The notes: generated from the letters alone by a model not told the origin. A DNA stretch of 64,000 nucleotides from Synaphobranchus kaupii (GCA_029718625.1 CM056380.1:103421893-103485892); one strand, 5' to 3'; counted from the first letter of the stretch, positions 50,811 through 62,118 are shown. Translations and numbers: made by a program.

Positions 50811-51335
50811 AGATCAGCAGTGGCAGGTGGGGGGTGCCTAGCTGGTCTTGGGCACCTAGCTGGTCTTGGGCTGGAGCTCCGGGCCAGGAGGGAGGCGGGG
50901 GACTTCAATGAGCTACGAAGGCTCAATTTCCCATTTAGAACTTCCTGACTGCAGCTCATTGAGTGTGAACCTATCCTTACCACTGTATACATCGGTATCA
51001 TATATTCATTTGCATGTCCCCGTTTTAAAAGGGAGCAAAGATAACAATTAAAAATCACTGTTTTTGCATTTGCATGGCCTGTCCTCAGATTCCAGGGAGC
51101 CGATTTCACCCCGTCCAATCACTCGTCAGACAGACCATAATAAGCACGGAAACCTCTGAACATGGATGCTTCCACAAGTTTTTCTCCAGCAAAGGCTGTT
51201 AAAAAAAGTGCCTCTAAACGTAAGTGGGGTTGTGCTTCTAATGTGTGTGTTAATTCAAAATGATCTTCCCTGAAATATGAAAAATAATAGCAATGTCCAA
51301 ACCAAAATGGCAAAACCTACAGAAATACTGAGCCT

Positions 51336-51338
<3 letters not shown>

Positions 51339-51385
<47 letters not shown>

Positions 51386-51396
51386 GTATATATATA
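51339..51396. repeat. (TA)n microsatellite
   Basis: About 23 TA units followed by an imperfect stretch. It provides the TA target of the neighbouring Tc1 element. Confidence 0.9.
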
Positions 51397-52300
51397 CAGA
51401 TCCTTTCCAAAAAATTAGAATATCATGGAAAAGTTTTTTTTTTTCCATAATTCCATTCAAAAAGTAAAACTTTCATAGATTATAGATTCATTACACACAA
51501 AGTGAAATATTTCTAGCCTTTATTTGTTTCATTTTTCATAATTTTGGCTTACAGCTCCAGAAAACCCCCAAAACAGTATTTCAAGAAATTAGAATAGTGT
51601 GTCGAAAATCAGCATTTACTTCAGTTATTTCAGAGAATGAATGTTTTAGACTGAGTGTCACACTATCATCTAATTTACTCAAAACACCTGCAAAGTTTAT
51701 CTCAGTTTGGTTCAGTATGGGGAAGACTGCAGACTTGACAATTGGCCAGAAGACCATCATTGACACCCTCCAGAAGATGGGTAAGCCACAAAAGGTCATC
51801 GCTAAGGAGGCTGGCTGTTCACAGAGTGCAGTGTCCAAGCATATCAATAGAAAGTTTAGTGGAAGGGAAAAATGTGGCAGGAGAAGGTGCACAAGCAAAA
51901 GAGATGACCGTAGGCTTCAGCGGATTGTCAAGCAAAGACGATTCCAAAATTTGGCGGAGATGCAGAGGGAGTGGACTGAGGCTGGAGTCAGTGCTTCAAA
52001 AACCACCACGTACAGACGTATCCGGGACATGGGCTACAACTGTCGGATTCCTCGAGTCGAGCCACTCCACTCATTCTCTGAAATAACTGAAGTAAATGCT
52101 GATTTTCGACACACTATTCTAATTTCTTGAAATACTGTTTTGGGGGTTTTCTGGAGCTGTAAGCCAAAATTATGAAAAATGAAACAAATAAAGGCTAGAA
52201 ATATTTCACTTTGTGTGTAATGAATCTATAATCTATGAAAGTTTCACTTTTTGAATGGAATTATGGAAAAAACAACTTCTAATTTTTTGGAAAGGATCTG
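51397..52300 (+). mobile_element. Tc1-type element with very long termini and a deleted transposase
   Basis: CAGATCCTTTCCAAAAAATT and its complement (ending 52300) frame 904 bp. The inverted termini extend about 230 bp or more, through TACAGCTCCAGAAAACCCCC and ACTTCAGTTATTTCAGAGAA. TA lies on both sides. The middle keeps only the DNA-binding part of the transposase. Confidence 0.9.
51717..52130 (+). CDS. Truncated Tc1 transposase: DNA-binding domain only, intact frame
   Basis: The frame starts at the usual Tc1 initiator (MGKTADLTIGQKTIIDTLQK) and encodes 137 residues. It contains the first helix-turn-helix (KVIAKEAGCSQSAVSKHI), the GRRR/GRPR-like linker in KCGRRRCTSK, and the second HTH (SASKTTTYRRIRDMGYNCRI). 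The DDE domain is lost. The frame then reads into the right inverted terminus and stops after HTILIS. Such a product could bind termini without cleaving. Expression is unproven. Confidence 0.6.
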   Translation: MGKTADLTIGQKTIIDTLQKMGKPQKVIAKEAGCSQSAVSKHINRKFSGREKCGRRRCTSKRDDRRLQRIVKQRRFQNLAEMQREWTEAGVSASKTTTYRRIRDMGYNCRIPRVEPLHSFSEITEVNADFRHTILIS

Positions 52301-54170
52301 TATATATATTATATATGTTAATATAAAATATGTTAAATCAAACAAATCTATGAAAAGATGTTTCTGAAATGGACCTGGACTGGATGAAGGCCATGGTTTC
52401 AGGGTTAGGCAGCTCAAGTTAACAGTTCTACAGCTTCACTCTCACCCAATGCTGCAGAAAGGCACACAAGCAGGGACTGTGCTAATATGTCAATATGGAA
52501 AGTACATATAGATTCTCATTCAATTTCGAAACACTAATAACTTCACAACGAAAATGGATTAATATGTTCCTGAGATAGAGGGATACAGGATTCCCTTCCC
52601 ATTCCCTGTAGCCCCAAAGGAGTGCACCCGGCCTATCTCATCAAGCATGCGTTTGGGAGCATAACTACTGGAGAACAACTCAGGTGCAGTACACATCTGC
52701 GGCCACAAGAGGGCCCTAATGATGCAAACCAGCTGTGCTCAAGGAATGCAGGTCTGGATCTCCCTCACACCAGACAGACAGCTGATAATGATTACTCTTT
52801 ATGTCACCCCGAAGCACAAACCCTCTCTTTATCGCATAATTACAGTTAGAAATCTCTGTTATTACTTAATTATGAACTTCGGGGGGAATTGAATGACATA
52901 GGCTTCAACTGGCTACCAAATTGGTAGAAAAAGGGAAAAAAATTATGAACTGAACGCTCTCATTCATGAAGTGCTCAGTCTGTGACTCTCAGAAGAATCT
53001 CAGGTGAATCGCGTGTCTTCAGTTGGACTTCAGTAAATGGGGTGAGTTTATCAATCGCAATCCTGCCCTCCTAAAACATGTGAGGATACCGGAGACTGAA
53101 ACAAAACTAGTTTTACAAGAATAACATTACCACGGTTGTGATGAGCCTTGTTGCAGCTTGGCCAGTATGCATGGAATTTAGCATTTTGAATCGGAGGTCA
53201 GACAGGGGTGTGCGTGTGTTGGAAGCGGTGGGGGAGGTTTTGAGAATGGTTTCACCTTCTGATGGCACGGTACAAATAATATGAAGAAAGAGTACAGGTT
53301 CCTGTTTCTGAAACGTGATCACCGCAGTCACCTGAGATTCTGCTGAGAGTCACAAGACCGAGCGCTTCATGAGTGAAAGAGTTCAGTTCAAAATTGACTG
53401 ATAAGAGACCCTCCATAGTTGCAGAGACTGCCCATTCCTGTATTCCAGCATTTAAAGTCCCATTCCTATTGTTAAACACTTATGTGTTGCTAGAGATCGC
53501 TGCAGGTAATACTTATGAATTTTTCACGTTCAAGCAGGTCTCCATATTGTCAATACCAAATCATCCTGTAGTGGGCAGTGTTATAACTTTGTTGCTTTCA
53601 GGATAAAATACTTATTTACAATCACGTCTGAATAATATAGGCTTGATATCCTGGTATTTGTTTTCTTTGGCTCTCAGTCTCAATATATAACTATTTTTAA
53701 AAAAGGATTATTTTGATTGCACAAGGTCACTAATTGTGGCTTCATCTGATAACTAGCTAGCCAGCAAGCTCTCCAATTAACTTCGTAGTGTGCAAGCTTG
53801 TTTTCTAGCTGGCTGATTAGCTAATTTATCTGGCTAGCTAACTAGCAAGCAAATAATTTAGTAGCTAGCATCAAACGCAGGCTAGGTAGTAAGCTAGCTA
53901 CCTAAAGTAGAGAAGAATCAGTGCCTGGCATGTTTTCTTAGGAAAACACTCGTCATATAATACATGGCATTATTTTTTTTTAAATGTGGGTGGCAAGATA
54001 TTACTCCTGTTCTGTAGCAGTCAGACTCAGACTAAAAGGAGTTCATATGTTGGAAGGTATTTGGCCTGATATTCTTAACAAGCATGATGATGAAGGGGTG
54101 ATGGTCAGTCATTGTTATTCTGGGCAGAGTCTGTGTACATAATCTCCCATGATCTTATGCAAGGTACTGC
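52301..54170. other. Mostly unassigned intergenic sequence
   Basis: The only recognised item is the truncated SINE at 52879-52940. A GCTAGCTA-rich simple stretch lies at 53750-53910. No supported coding sequence. Confidence 0.5.
52879..52940 (+). mobile_element. 5'-truncated SINE tail with 11-bp target duplication
   Basis: 62 bp of the tail shared with 42230-42625 (GGGGGGAATTGAATGACATA...CTACCAAATTGGTAG) lie between AATTATGAACT copies at 52868-52878 and 52941-52951. Confidence 0.8.
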
Positions 54171-54532
54171 CTAGTCTCGCGAAGGCCAGACTTTGTGCTA
54201 AACACAAAGTCTGGTGACCATAGACTTGCTTAACACGGTACAGAGCCACCCACTTTGACAAGTTGGCGCCTTTGATTGACATGCAATATAACCAACCACA
54301 GACCGTCTATGTTCCGTGACGTATTGAGGCGGTACAGACGGCGGTCGATTCAGAAACAGCGCTACAAGAAAAACAGACTCGCGTGAAACAAATGTACACA
54401 AATGGCACGGCGATCTCCAGTAAAACAGTCTATCACACTGAAGAAATGTGGTGAACTTCAAAAACGTTCTTCAATCCAGCGTTAAGCTCTTGGTCCGAAA
54501 CACTCATTGTTCTTGATGGATTCCAGAGTTTG

Positions 54533-54707
54533 AAATCCAGGGGACCTAAAGTAAAAGTCCTACCATGTGTTTCTTCCACCCATAGACTCAGCCAGCTGAT
54601 TTCACGAATTAGTTTTACCTCCTCGCTGAATAATTATGCTAATTAGCAAATCCAGGTGATTGGAGCAAAATACTGGGGAGGACTTTTACTTTATGTCCCC
54701 TGGATTT
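54533..54707. mobile_element. Small MITE
   Basis: AAATCCAGGGGACCTAAAGT and ACTTTATGTCCCCTGGATTT are inverted ends 175 bp apart, with GTAAAAGTCC and GGACTTTTAC next to them. No coding content. Confidence 0.8.
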
Positions 54708-54944
54708 CCACCTCTGATGGATTCGCAGCATTCACTAGCTACCGATTAGTTAGCACAACTTGTTTCCCAATGCACCGCGTTGTACCAGAAATACACACAC
54801 ACTCCTGTGATTGACAGTGCTGCTAGCCAATGAGTGCTGATTGTCAGTTTTCTACAGTTCTACCCAGTTTATGCAAGCCTATGCATCAGACGCTGTTACA
54901 AAGTGCGTCAAAGCACCAAGCCCAAAAACCCAAACCAACCGCCT

Positions 54945-55470
54945 CGTGCAGGAACCCCAAACCAACCACTTCCGCCAGGACCCCCAAACCAACCACTTCC
55001 GCCAGAACCCCCAAACCAACCACTTCCGCCAGGACCCCCAAACCAACCACTTCCGCCAGAACCCCCAAACCAACCACTTCCGCCAGGACTCCCAAACCAA
55101 CCACTTCCGCCAGGACCCCCAAACTAACCACCAATCCCAGGAACCCCAAACCAACCGCCTCGCCCAGGACCCCCAAACCAACCACTTCTGCCAGGACCCC
55201 CAAACAAACCACTTCCGCCAGGACCCCCAAACTAACCAGCAATCCCAGGAACCCCAAACCAACCGCCTCGCCCAGGACCCCCAAACAAACCACTTCTGCC
55301 AGGACCCCCAAACTAACCAGCAATCCCAGGAACCCCAAACCAACCGCCTCGCCCAGGACCCCCAAACAAACCACTTCCGCCAGGAACCCCAAACCAACCC
55401 CCTCGCCGAGAAACCCTGAACCAACCCCCTCACCCAGGAAACCCAAACCGACCGCTAAGCCCAGGAACGC
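54945..55470 (+). repeat. 27-bp minisatellite, about 19 units, open in several frames
   Basis: The unit carries AACCAACCACTTCCGCCAGG and is a multiple of three. A 280-codon frame (54830-55672) reads repeated KPTTSARTP, and other frames and the opposite strand are open too. The frame ends inside the TTAA MITE that starts at 55666. I see no domain, so I treat it as a repeat and not a gene. Confidence 0.8.
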
Positions 55471-55665
55471 CAATCCAACCACCTCTGTCAACAACCAAAA
55501 CAAACTGGTTCCTCCAGGATTCCCAAACCATCCAGGAAGCATCCAAACCATCCAGCCAGGAAGCAGGCAGTGTCTCATTAGGAGAGGTGAGACCAGAAAG
55601 GTGATGCCATCTGAACGTAAACGTAGTATTACTCACTCCAGATGTAAGTGGATATATGTTTTTAA

Positions 55666-56307
55666 AGAGTAACTACACCCACTGTCTCAGCCTGTCTCCG
55701 CCTACTACACAATTTTGAAAAATACTTTGCGGGATGAGCAAGGGAGAGGGGTGGGGCGGAGGAGCTGTGTCCATCGTCATTTGCATAAATTAACGTACAT
55801 TGTATAATGATTTTGTATAACTCGGATCAAACTGTTAAACTAGACATTGCACATCAAATATGAATCAAGATTCAGCAACTGCATGGCCTATTTCTCACCT
55901 CAAATATTTTCAGAAACATATTTTAGTGGACTATTTAGGTGGAATAAGAGAATTGAACAGGACGCCACATTGTTCCGGTTTAAAAACGTGGAGGCGAAGC
56001 GAAAGTAACGTAGTGGGTCTAACCAATCAGGTGCCGGCTGTTTCCGTTGTGGGCGACAACAATTATCCATATGACGTAGAGGTACCTCCAAAGAGATACT
56101 CTGACATCACGATTGGCGCAGGGGCAGTGTGGGGAGCAGAAAGGAAAGTTCAACCATTAGAGGCAGCACAAAGATGCTTTTAAACCAGTTTCTTATGATA
56201 TACAATATTATTTCAGAATTGTGAAATAACGGAATGCATGAATAAGTTTCATTATAAGGTAGGCATACAAACATGTTTACAGCGAAAATCTAGGGTGTAG
56301 TTACCCT
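55666..56307. mobile_element. TTAA-flanked MITE
   Basis: AGAGTAACTACACCC and GGGTGTAGTTACCCT are inverted ends with TTAA on both sides (55662-55665 and 56308-56311), 642 bp. It is of piggyBac/Kolobok type by target site and non-coding. Confidence 0.75.
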
Positions 56308-57409
56308 TTAATGTTCTACAACAAAAAAACCAGTGTCATCGTCAATGCACAGACTAAATCACATTTAGATATACCCAGAAACCCTCTGCTAAATTACAGT
56401 CATCAACGCGTGAAAGACCATGTACTGAAATGATAAATGATCATTTGAGTAGAGGAAGGTAATCAGTTTGTGGCAAGAGCAGGGGGATGCAGTACATTTC
56501 CTTCCATCTTCAATTTACTTATTTAATCTCCTTCACTTCATCCCACAAGCTGTACAAAACTCCACTAACCCCCAGTTGTATAATTGGGCCATTCAGAAAT
56601 CCTCATCTAATAAAAGAAAAACATCACATTATTGTGGATATCGTGCACATGTTGTTAACATTTAACATCATACTGTCCTTCATCATTATTTTTTGCATAT
56701 CCCGTTTTAGTGTTTGGGCCAAAGCACAGATTCAGAGATGGAAATTAGTGGAAAAGAAGAACGGCCAAAGAGGAGGCAAATGAGTACAGAGAACAGATTT
56801 CTTCAAAGAGTTAAATTTCATTTAAAGTTCATATTACAGTAAACAAGTTATGGAACAAATGGGCATGCTGCACCCAACTTGTGGGCGTTAATTGGAGTGT
56901 AATCAGAGCTGCAGCTGGCCTTGGATGTGGGGGTGTTGCTATCTGTACGCCCTCTTCACCTACCCCAGAAGGGCCGGCAGAGGGATAGCTAAAACTCGTT
57001 CCCAAAACAGTGGCGTGACGGTGCTGCCAAGCAGAAACGTTGCCACAAGGTTACAGCAGCATTGCCGTGGGAATGCTCTGGCCTAGCTGGAGGGAGGTCC
57101 TTTGACCTTCACTTTGAGTGACCTTCAGTTTGACCTTCACTTTGAGTGACCACCATGAGAACCTTACATCCTTCTGTGGAATCGTACCCAATGTGTCTCA
57201 TTAATCCCAGTGAGCACTGAACTACTGATGTTTTAAACATTGGGGGAAATAAATAATTTCAATTTCTTACTCTAAACTTAAAAACCCAAAGATCAGGTTT
57301 TAATAGAGGGGGGTGGGGGAACTGTCCATTTGAAAAGAAGTCACACTCCATTAAATGTTTTAAGCCAGTGTAAAAGAACAGGAAGTGCTTGTGGTTATAC
57401 TCTTAGTGC
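56308..57409. other. No recognised gene; original 3' flank of the CYLD-like gene at its right end
   Basis: AT-rich sequence with a short GACCTTCACTTTGAGTGACC duplication near 57101-57152. The last stretch (57360-57409) is the displaced former 3' end of the CYLD-like coding region and UTR, judged from the target duplication at 57410. Confidence 0.5.
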
Positions 57410-57442
57410 GGTTATCTGTGCTGGTGATGTTTGGTGATTTGG
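57410..57442. repeat. Left copy of a 33-bp target site duplication
   Basis: Identical over 33 bp to 58467-58499 and flanking the SINE. It begins GGTTATCTGTGCTGGTGATG. Confidence 0.88.
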
Positions 57443-58466
57443 GGCGGCGCGGTGGTGCAGTGGTCGTGCGGCGTTCACACAGCGGGCGGTAGATGGCAGG
57501 ACGGCAGGACGGTAGACGGTACAACGGCAGGGACGTACAGAAATGTCCGTCGCGGTAACGCATTTTTATATCCGTTGCCATATTTACGGTCCGCGCGAAA
57601 CAGATTACCGGTGTACCAAAGAGCGCCTTTGCAAAATGGACCGCGACCGAAAGTGTATTTATACATGTGTATTACTGCGTTGTTTCAGTCTATGTCTTCA
57701 TAAATGAGCGGTGTGTGTGTGTATGTATCATAATGTCAGCTAGTTTAGATAGCTTTGCTAGCTAGTTAGTTACACCTCAAATCATACACAGAAAAGCTTT
57801 TGAAAATACAGCTAATAATAATGTGTGTACCTGGAATCTGCATGTCAGTGCTTACAGCACTCCATGCTGCAGCCTTTTTGTCAAGATCTGTTTTTTTAAA
57901 CTTTTTGGTTCGATATTTCCTCCCACCTCTCTCGTTCTCTACCACGAAGTTGCACAAACTTCTCATCCATTTTGAAACAGACCACTTCTGTTCCATCGGC
58001 ACGTGACCCTACCGCAGCGGTAGACGGCAAAAATTAAAATATTTTTTATTCCGACGGAAAGTTCGTCCTGCCGTCTGCGATTTTGCTATCGACTGCCGTC
58101 TTGCCGTCGGTGTCTCATTGAAAACAACGTCCGCTGTGTGAACGGCCCTTTAGCACTGTCGCCTCTCAAGTAAGAGGTTCTGGGTTCTAATCCCGGTCCT
58201 GGTCCTCTCTGTGTGGAGTTTGCATGTTCTCCCCGTGTTCGCGTGGGTTTCCTCCGGGCACTCCGGTTTCTTCCCACACCAAAGACATGTATGTCAGGTT
58301 AGGAAAACTCCTGCCACTGCCCTTGACCAAGGCACTGGCCTCAGAGCTGGAGTTGGTCCCCGGGCGCTGCACTGTGGCTGCCCACTGCTCCTGAGTAGTT
58401 AGGATGGGTCAAATGCAGAGGACAAATTTCCCTACGGGGTCAATAAAGTATAACTTAACTTGACAT
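57443..58466 (+). mobile_element. tRNA-type SINE interrupted by a DNA transposon
   Basis: The head GGCGGCGCGGTGGTGCAGTG ends at 57464 and resumes at 58151 with TAGCACTGTCGCCTC. Box B-like GGTTCTAATCCC follows, then the common fish SINE body (GTGTGGAGTTTGCATGTTCT, GCGTGGGTTTCCTCCGG), ending CGGGGTCAATAAAGTATAAC and an AACTT tail. It is flanked by a perfect 33-bp duplication. Confidence 0.88.
57465..58150. mobile_element. Non-autonomous DNA transposon nested in the SINE
   Basis: Termini GGCGTTCACACAGCGGGCGG and CGTCCGCTGTGTGAACGGCC are inverted. Subterminal ACGGCAGGACGGTAGACGG and CCGTCTGCGA...CTGCCGTCTTGCCGTC are inverted too. TTA at the right joint fits a Harbinger-type TWA target. No transposase is present in 686 bp. 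Confidence 0.78.
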
Positions 58467-58897
58467 GGTTATCTGTGCTGGTGATGTTTGGTGATTTGGC
58501 GTGGTCTTCTGCGATGGTGATATTTGGTGATCTGGCGTGGTTGTCTGTGATGTTTCAGTTTGGTGACTTTCTGGCGTGGTTGTCTGTGATGTTTCAGTTT
58601 GGTGACTTTCTGGCATGGTTGTCTGTGATGTTTCAGATTGGTGACTTGGCACGGTGCTGACTTGCTGACTTGGCATGGTCACCTGTGCTGGTGATATTTG
58701 GTGATTTGGCACCATTATCGGTGTTGGCGGGCCCTGGCGCTGGTACAGGCACATGTAGGAGTCCTGCAGGAGCCTCTTTACCAGATCGCCGGTGTTGCCG
58801 AGCTCGATGGCAAGGTCCTCCTCTGGCCGTGACAGGAAGTCCCCCACCTCTGGGCATGCCTTGACCTCTGGAACACTGAAGCCAATCAAGTCGTCCC
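58455..58897 (-). CDS. cyld-like: CYLD-like deubiquitinase, last coding exon, with repetitive C-terminal extension
   Basis: CYLD removes Lys63- and Met1-linked ubiquitin in NF-kB signalling. The exon begins (phase 1) with GDDLIGFSVPEVKACPEVGD, then FLSRPEEDLAIELGN and LLQDSYMCLYQ, matching the human CYLD end (VTPCPEVGEYL...CDAYMCMYQ). Human CYLD stops about nine residues after MCMYQ. Here about 75 further residues follow, built of diverged repeats such as SHQTETSQTTTPE and NHQISPAQVTMP, ending ITMSS. The last three codons and the TAA (58455-58457) come from SINE sequence. The acceptor follows TTTCCTCTCCTCAG. CYLD family membership is clear; which teleost paralogue (cylda, cyldb or cyldl) is not. 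Confidence 0.88.
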
Positions 58898-58939
58898 CTG
58901 AGGAGAGGAAAGAGAAACCCTGTAGGAGACTGCATACAC

Positions 58940-61328
58940 AATTACACACATATACAGCACTGCGTCTATGGTTCAATTACACACACTCATATACAACACT
59001 GCGTCTATGGTTCAATTACACACACTCATATAGAGCACTGCTTCTATGGTTCAATTACACACACTCATATACAGCACTGCGTCTATGGTTCAATTACACA
59101 CACTCATATACAGCACTGCGTCTATGGTTCAATTACACACACTCATATAGAGCACTGCTTCTATGGTTCAATTACACACACTCATATAGAGCACTGCTTC
59201 TATGGTTCAATTACACACACTCATATACAGCACTGCTTCTATGGTTCAATTACACACACTCATATACAGCACTGCGTCTATGGTTCAATTACACACACTC
59301 ATATACAGCACTGCGTCTATGGTTCAATTACACACACTCATATACAGCACTGCGTCTATGGTTCAATTACACACTCATATACAGCACTGCTTCTATGGTT
59401 CAATTACACACACTCATATACAGCACTGCGTCTATGGTTCAATTACACACACACATACATACAGCACTGCTTCTATGGTTCAATTACACACACACACATA
59501 CAGCACTGCGTCTATGGTTCAATTACACACACTCATATACAGCACTGCGTCTATGGTTCAATTACACACACACATATACAGCACTGCTTCTATGGTTCAA
59601 TTACACACACTCATATACAGCACTGCTTCTATGGTTCAATTACACACACTCATATACAGCACTGCGTCTATGGTTCAATTACACACACTCATATAGAGCA
59701 CTGCGTCTATGGTTCAATTACACACACACATATACAGCACTGCGTCTATGGTTCAATTACACACACTCATATACAGCACTGCTTCTATGGTTCAATTACA
59801 CACACACACATACAGCACTGCGTCTATGGTTCAATTACACACACACATATACAGCACTGCTTCTATGGTTCAATTACACACACACATATACAGCACTGCT
59901 TCTATGGTTCAATTACACACACTCATATACAGCACTGCTTCTATGGTTCAATTACACACACACATATACAGCACTGCTTCTATGGTTCAATTACACACAC
60001 TCATATACAGCACTGCTTCTATGGTTCAATTACACACACTCATATACAGCACTGCGTCTATGGTTCAATTACACACACACACACATACAGCACTGCTTCT
60101 ATGGTTCAATTACACACACACACATACAGCACTGCGTCTATGGTTCAATTACACACACTCATATACAGCACTGCGTCTATGGTTCAATTACACACACACA
60201 TATACAGCACTGCTTCTATGGTTCAATTACACACACTCATATACAGCACTGCTTCTATGGTTCAATTACACACACTCATATACAGCACTGCGTCTATGGT
60301 TCAATTACACACACACACACACACATACAGCACTGCTTCTATGGTTCAATTACACACACACATATACAGCACTGCTTCTATGGTTCAATTACACACACAC
60401 ATATAGAGCACTGCTTCTATGGTTCAATTACACACACACATATAGAGCACTGCTTCTATGGTTCAATTACACACACACATATAGAGCACTGCTTCTATGG
60501 TTCAATTACACACACACATATACAGCACTGCTTCTATGGTTCAATTACACACACTCATATACAGCACTGCTTCTATGGTTCAATTACACACACTCATATA
60601 CAGCACTGCTTCTATGGTTCAATTACACACACACATATAGAGCACTGCTTCTATGGTTCAATTACACACACACATATACAGCACTGCTTCTATGGTTCAA
60701 TTACACACACACATATACAGCACTGCTTCTATGGTTCAATTACACACACACACATATACAGCACTGCTTCTATGGTTCAATTACACACACTCATATACAG
60801 CACTGCTTCTATGGTTCAATTACACACACACATATAGAGCACTGCGTCTATGGTTCAATTACACACACACATATACAGCACTGCTTCTATGGTTCAATTA
60901 CACACACACATATACAGCACTGCTTCTATGGTTCAATTACACACACTCATATACAGCACTGCTTCTATGGTTCAATTACACACACACATATACAGCACTG
61001 CTTCTATGGTTCAATTACACACACTCATATAGAGCACTGCGTCTATGGTTCAATTACACACACTCATATAGAGCACTGCTTCTATGGTTCAATTACACAC
61101 ACACATATACAGCACTGCTTCTATGGTTCAATTACACACACACATATAGAGCACTGCTTCTATGGTTCAATTACACACACACATATACAGCACTGCTTCT
61201 ATGGTTCAATTACACACACACATATACAGCACTGCTTCTATGGTTCAATTACACACACACATATAGAGCACTGCTTCTATGGTTCAATTACACACACACA
61301 TATACAGCACTGCTTCTATGGTTCAATT

Positions 61329-61361
<33 letters not shown>

Positions 61362-61694
61362 GCACTGCTTCTATGGTTCAATTACACACACACATATAGA
61401 GCACTGCTTCTATGGTTCAATTACACACACACATATACAGCACTGCTTCTATGGTTCAATTACACACACACATATACAGCACTGCTTCTATGGTTCAATT
61501 ACACACACACATATAGAGCACTGCTTCTATGGTTCAATTACACACACACATATAGAGCACTGCTTCTATGGTTCAATTACACACACACATATACAGCACT
61601 GCTTCTATGGTTCAATTACACACACTCATATACAGCACTGCTTCTATGGTTCAATTACACACACACACACGGAGAGCACTGCTTCTATGGTTCA

Positions 61695-61740
<46 letters not shown>

Positions 61741-61800
61741 GCACTGCTTCTATGGTTCAATTACACACACACATATAGAGCACTGCTTCTATGGTTCAAA
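58940..61800. repeat. 39-bp minisatellite filling the last CYLD-like intron, about 73 copies
   Basis: The unit reads CAGCACTGCGTCTATGGTTC plus AATTACACACA and a variable CA/TC end. Variants are CGTCT/CTTCT, TACAGC/TAGAGC and CA-run length. Similar CTGTAGGAGACTGCATRCACAATTA sites border both ends (58919 and 61820). Being a multiple of three, it yields frames of almost 700 codons that are artefacts. Confidence 0.95.
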
Positions 61801-61912
61801 GACTCCCTCTGCGTGAAAGCCTGTAGGAGACTGCATGCACAATTATAGACCGTGCTATAGGACTTGAGGGTGGAATTGGGAGTGGGGAAGGGGGAGGGGC
61901 CTGGGGTCTCAC

Positions 61913-62118
61913 CACAGCGGTCTGCCATGCTGTCGAAGAAGAGCCAGGAGCGGGGGGGCGGGGCCAAACTTGACGAAGGAGACGTAGTGGCTGGTGTTGA
62001 TGCACAGCACAGCGAACAGCTCCAGCACCTGCCTGGGGGTGGGGTCACCTGCAGGCACGTCAGCTGGCACTGCCAGCTTCCTGGGGGCGTGGTCCTGCCG
62101 CAGAGGGTGGGAGTGCAC
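61913..62118 (-). CDS. cyld-like: CYLD-like deubiquitinase, penultimate exon in window, catalytic His and Asp, one-base frame disruption
   Basis: It opens VHSHPLRQDHAPRKLAVP (the B-box-like insertion of the CYLD USP domain), continues RQVLELFAVLCINTSHYVSF with the catalytic His (human His871), then SWLFFDSMADRCG with the catalytic Asp (human Asp889). The two halves are in different frames. The break lies at a C7 run (G7 at 61952-61958, plus strand). Six bases would restore a human-like spacing of 18 residues between His and Asp. Exon length is 206 bp where 205 is expected. The acceptor follows CCTGCCCCCCAG and the donor is GTGAGA. The catalytic Cys and CAP-Gly exons lie beyond 64000. Confidence 0.88.

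Noticed and set aside
54879..55578. Minus-strand frames rich in Val/Gly/Leu or Trp
   Set aside because: They are shadows of the 27-bp minisatellite, without any domain.
58792..61848. Two plus-strand frames of almost 700 codons
   Set aside because: They are artefacts of the 39-bp minisatellite in the CYLD-like intron; the peptide is only repeated THSYTALRLWFNY-type units in all three frames.
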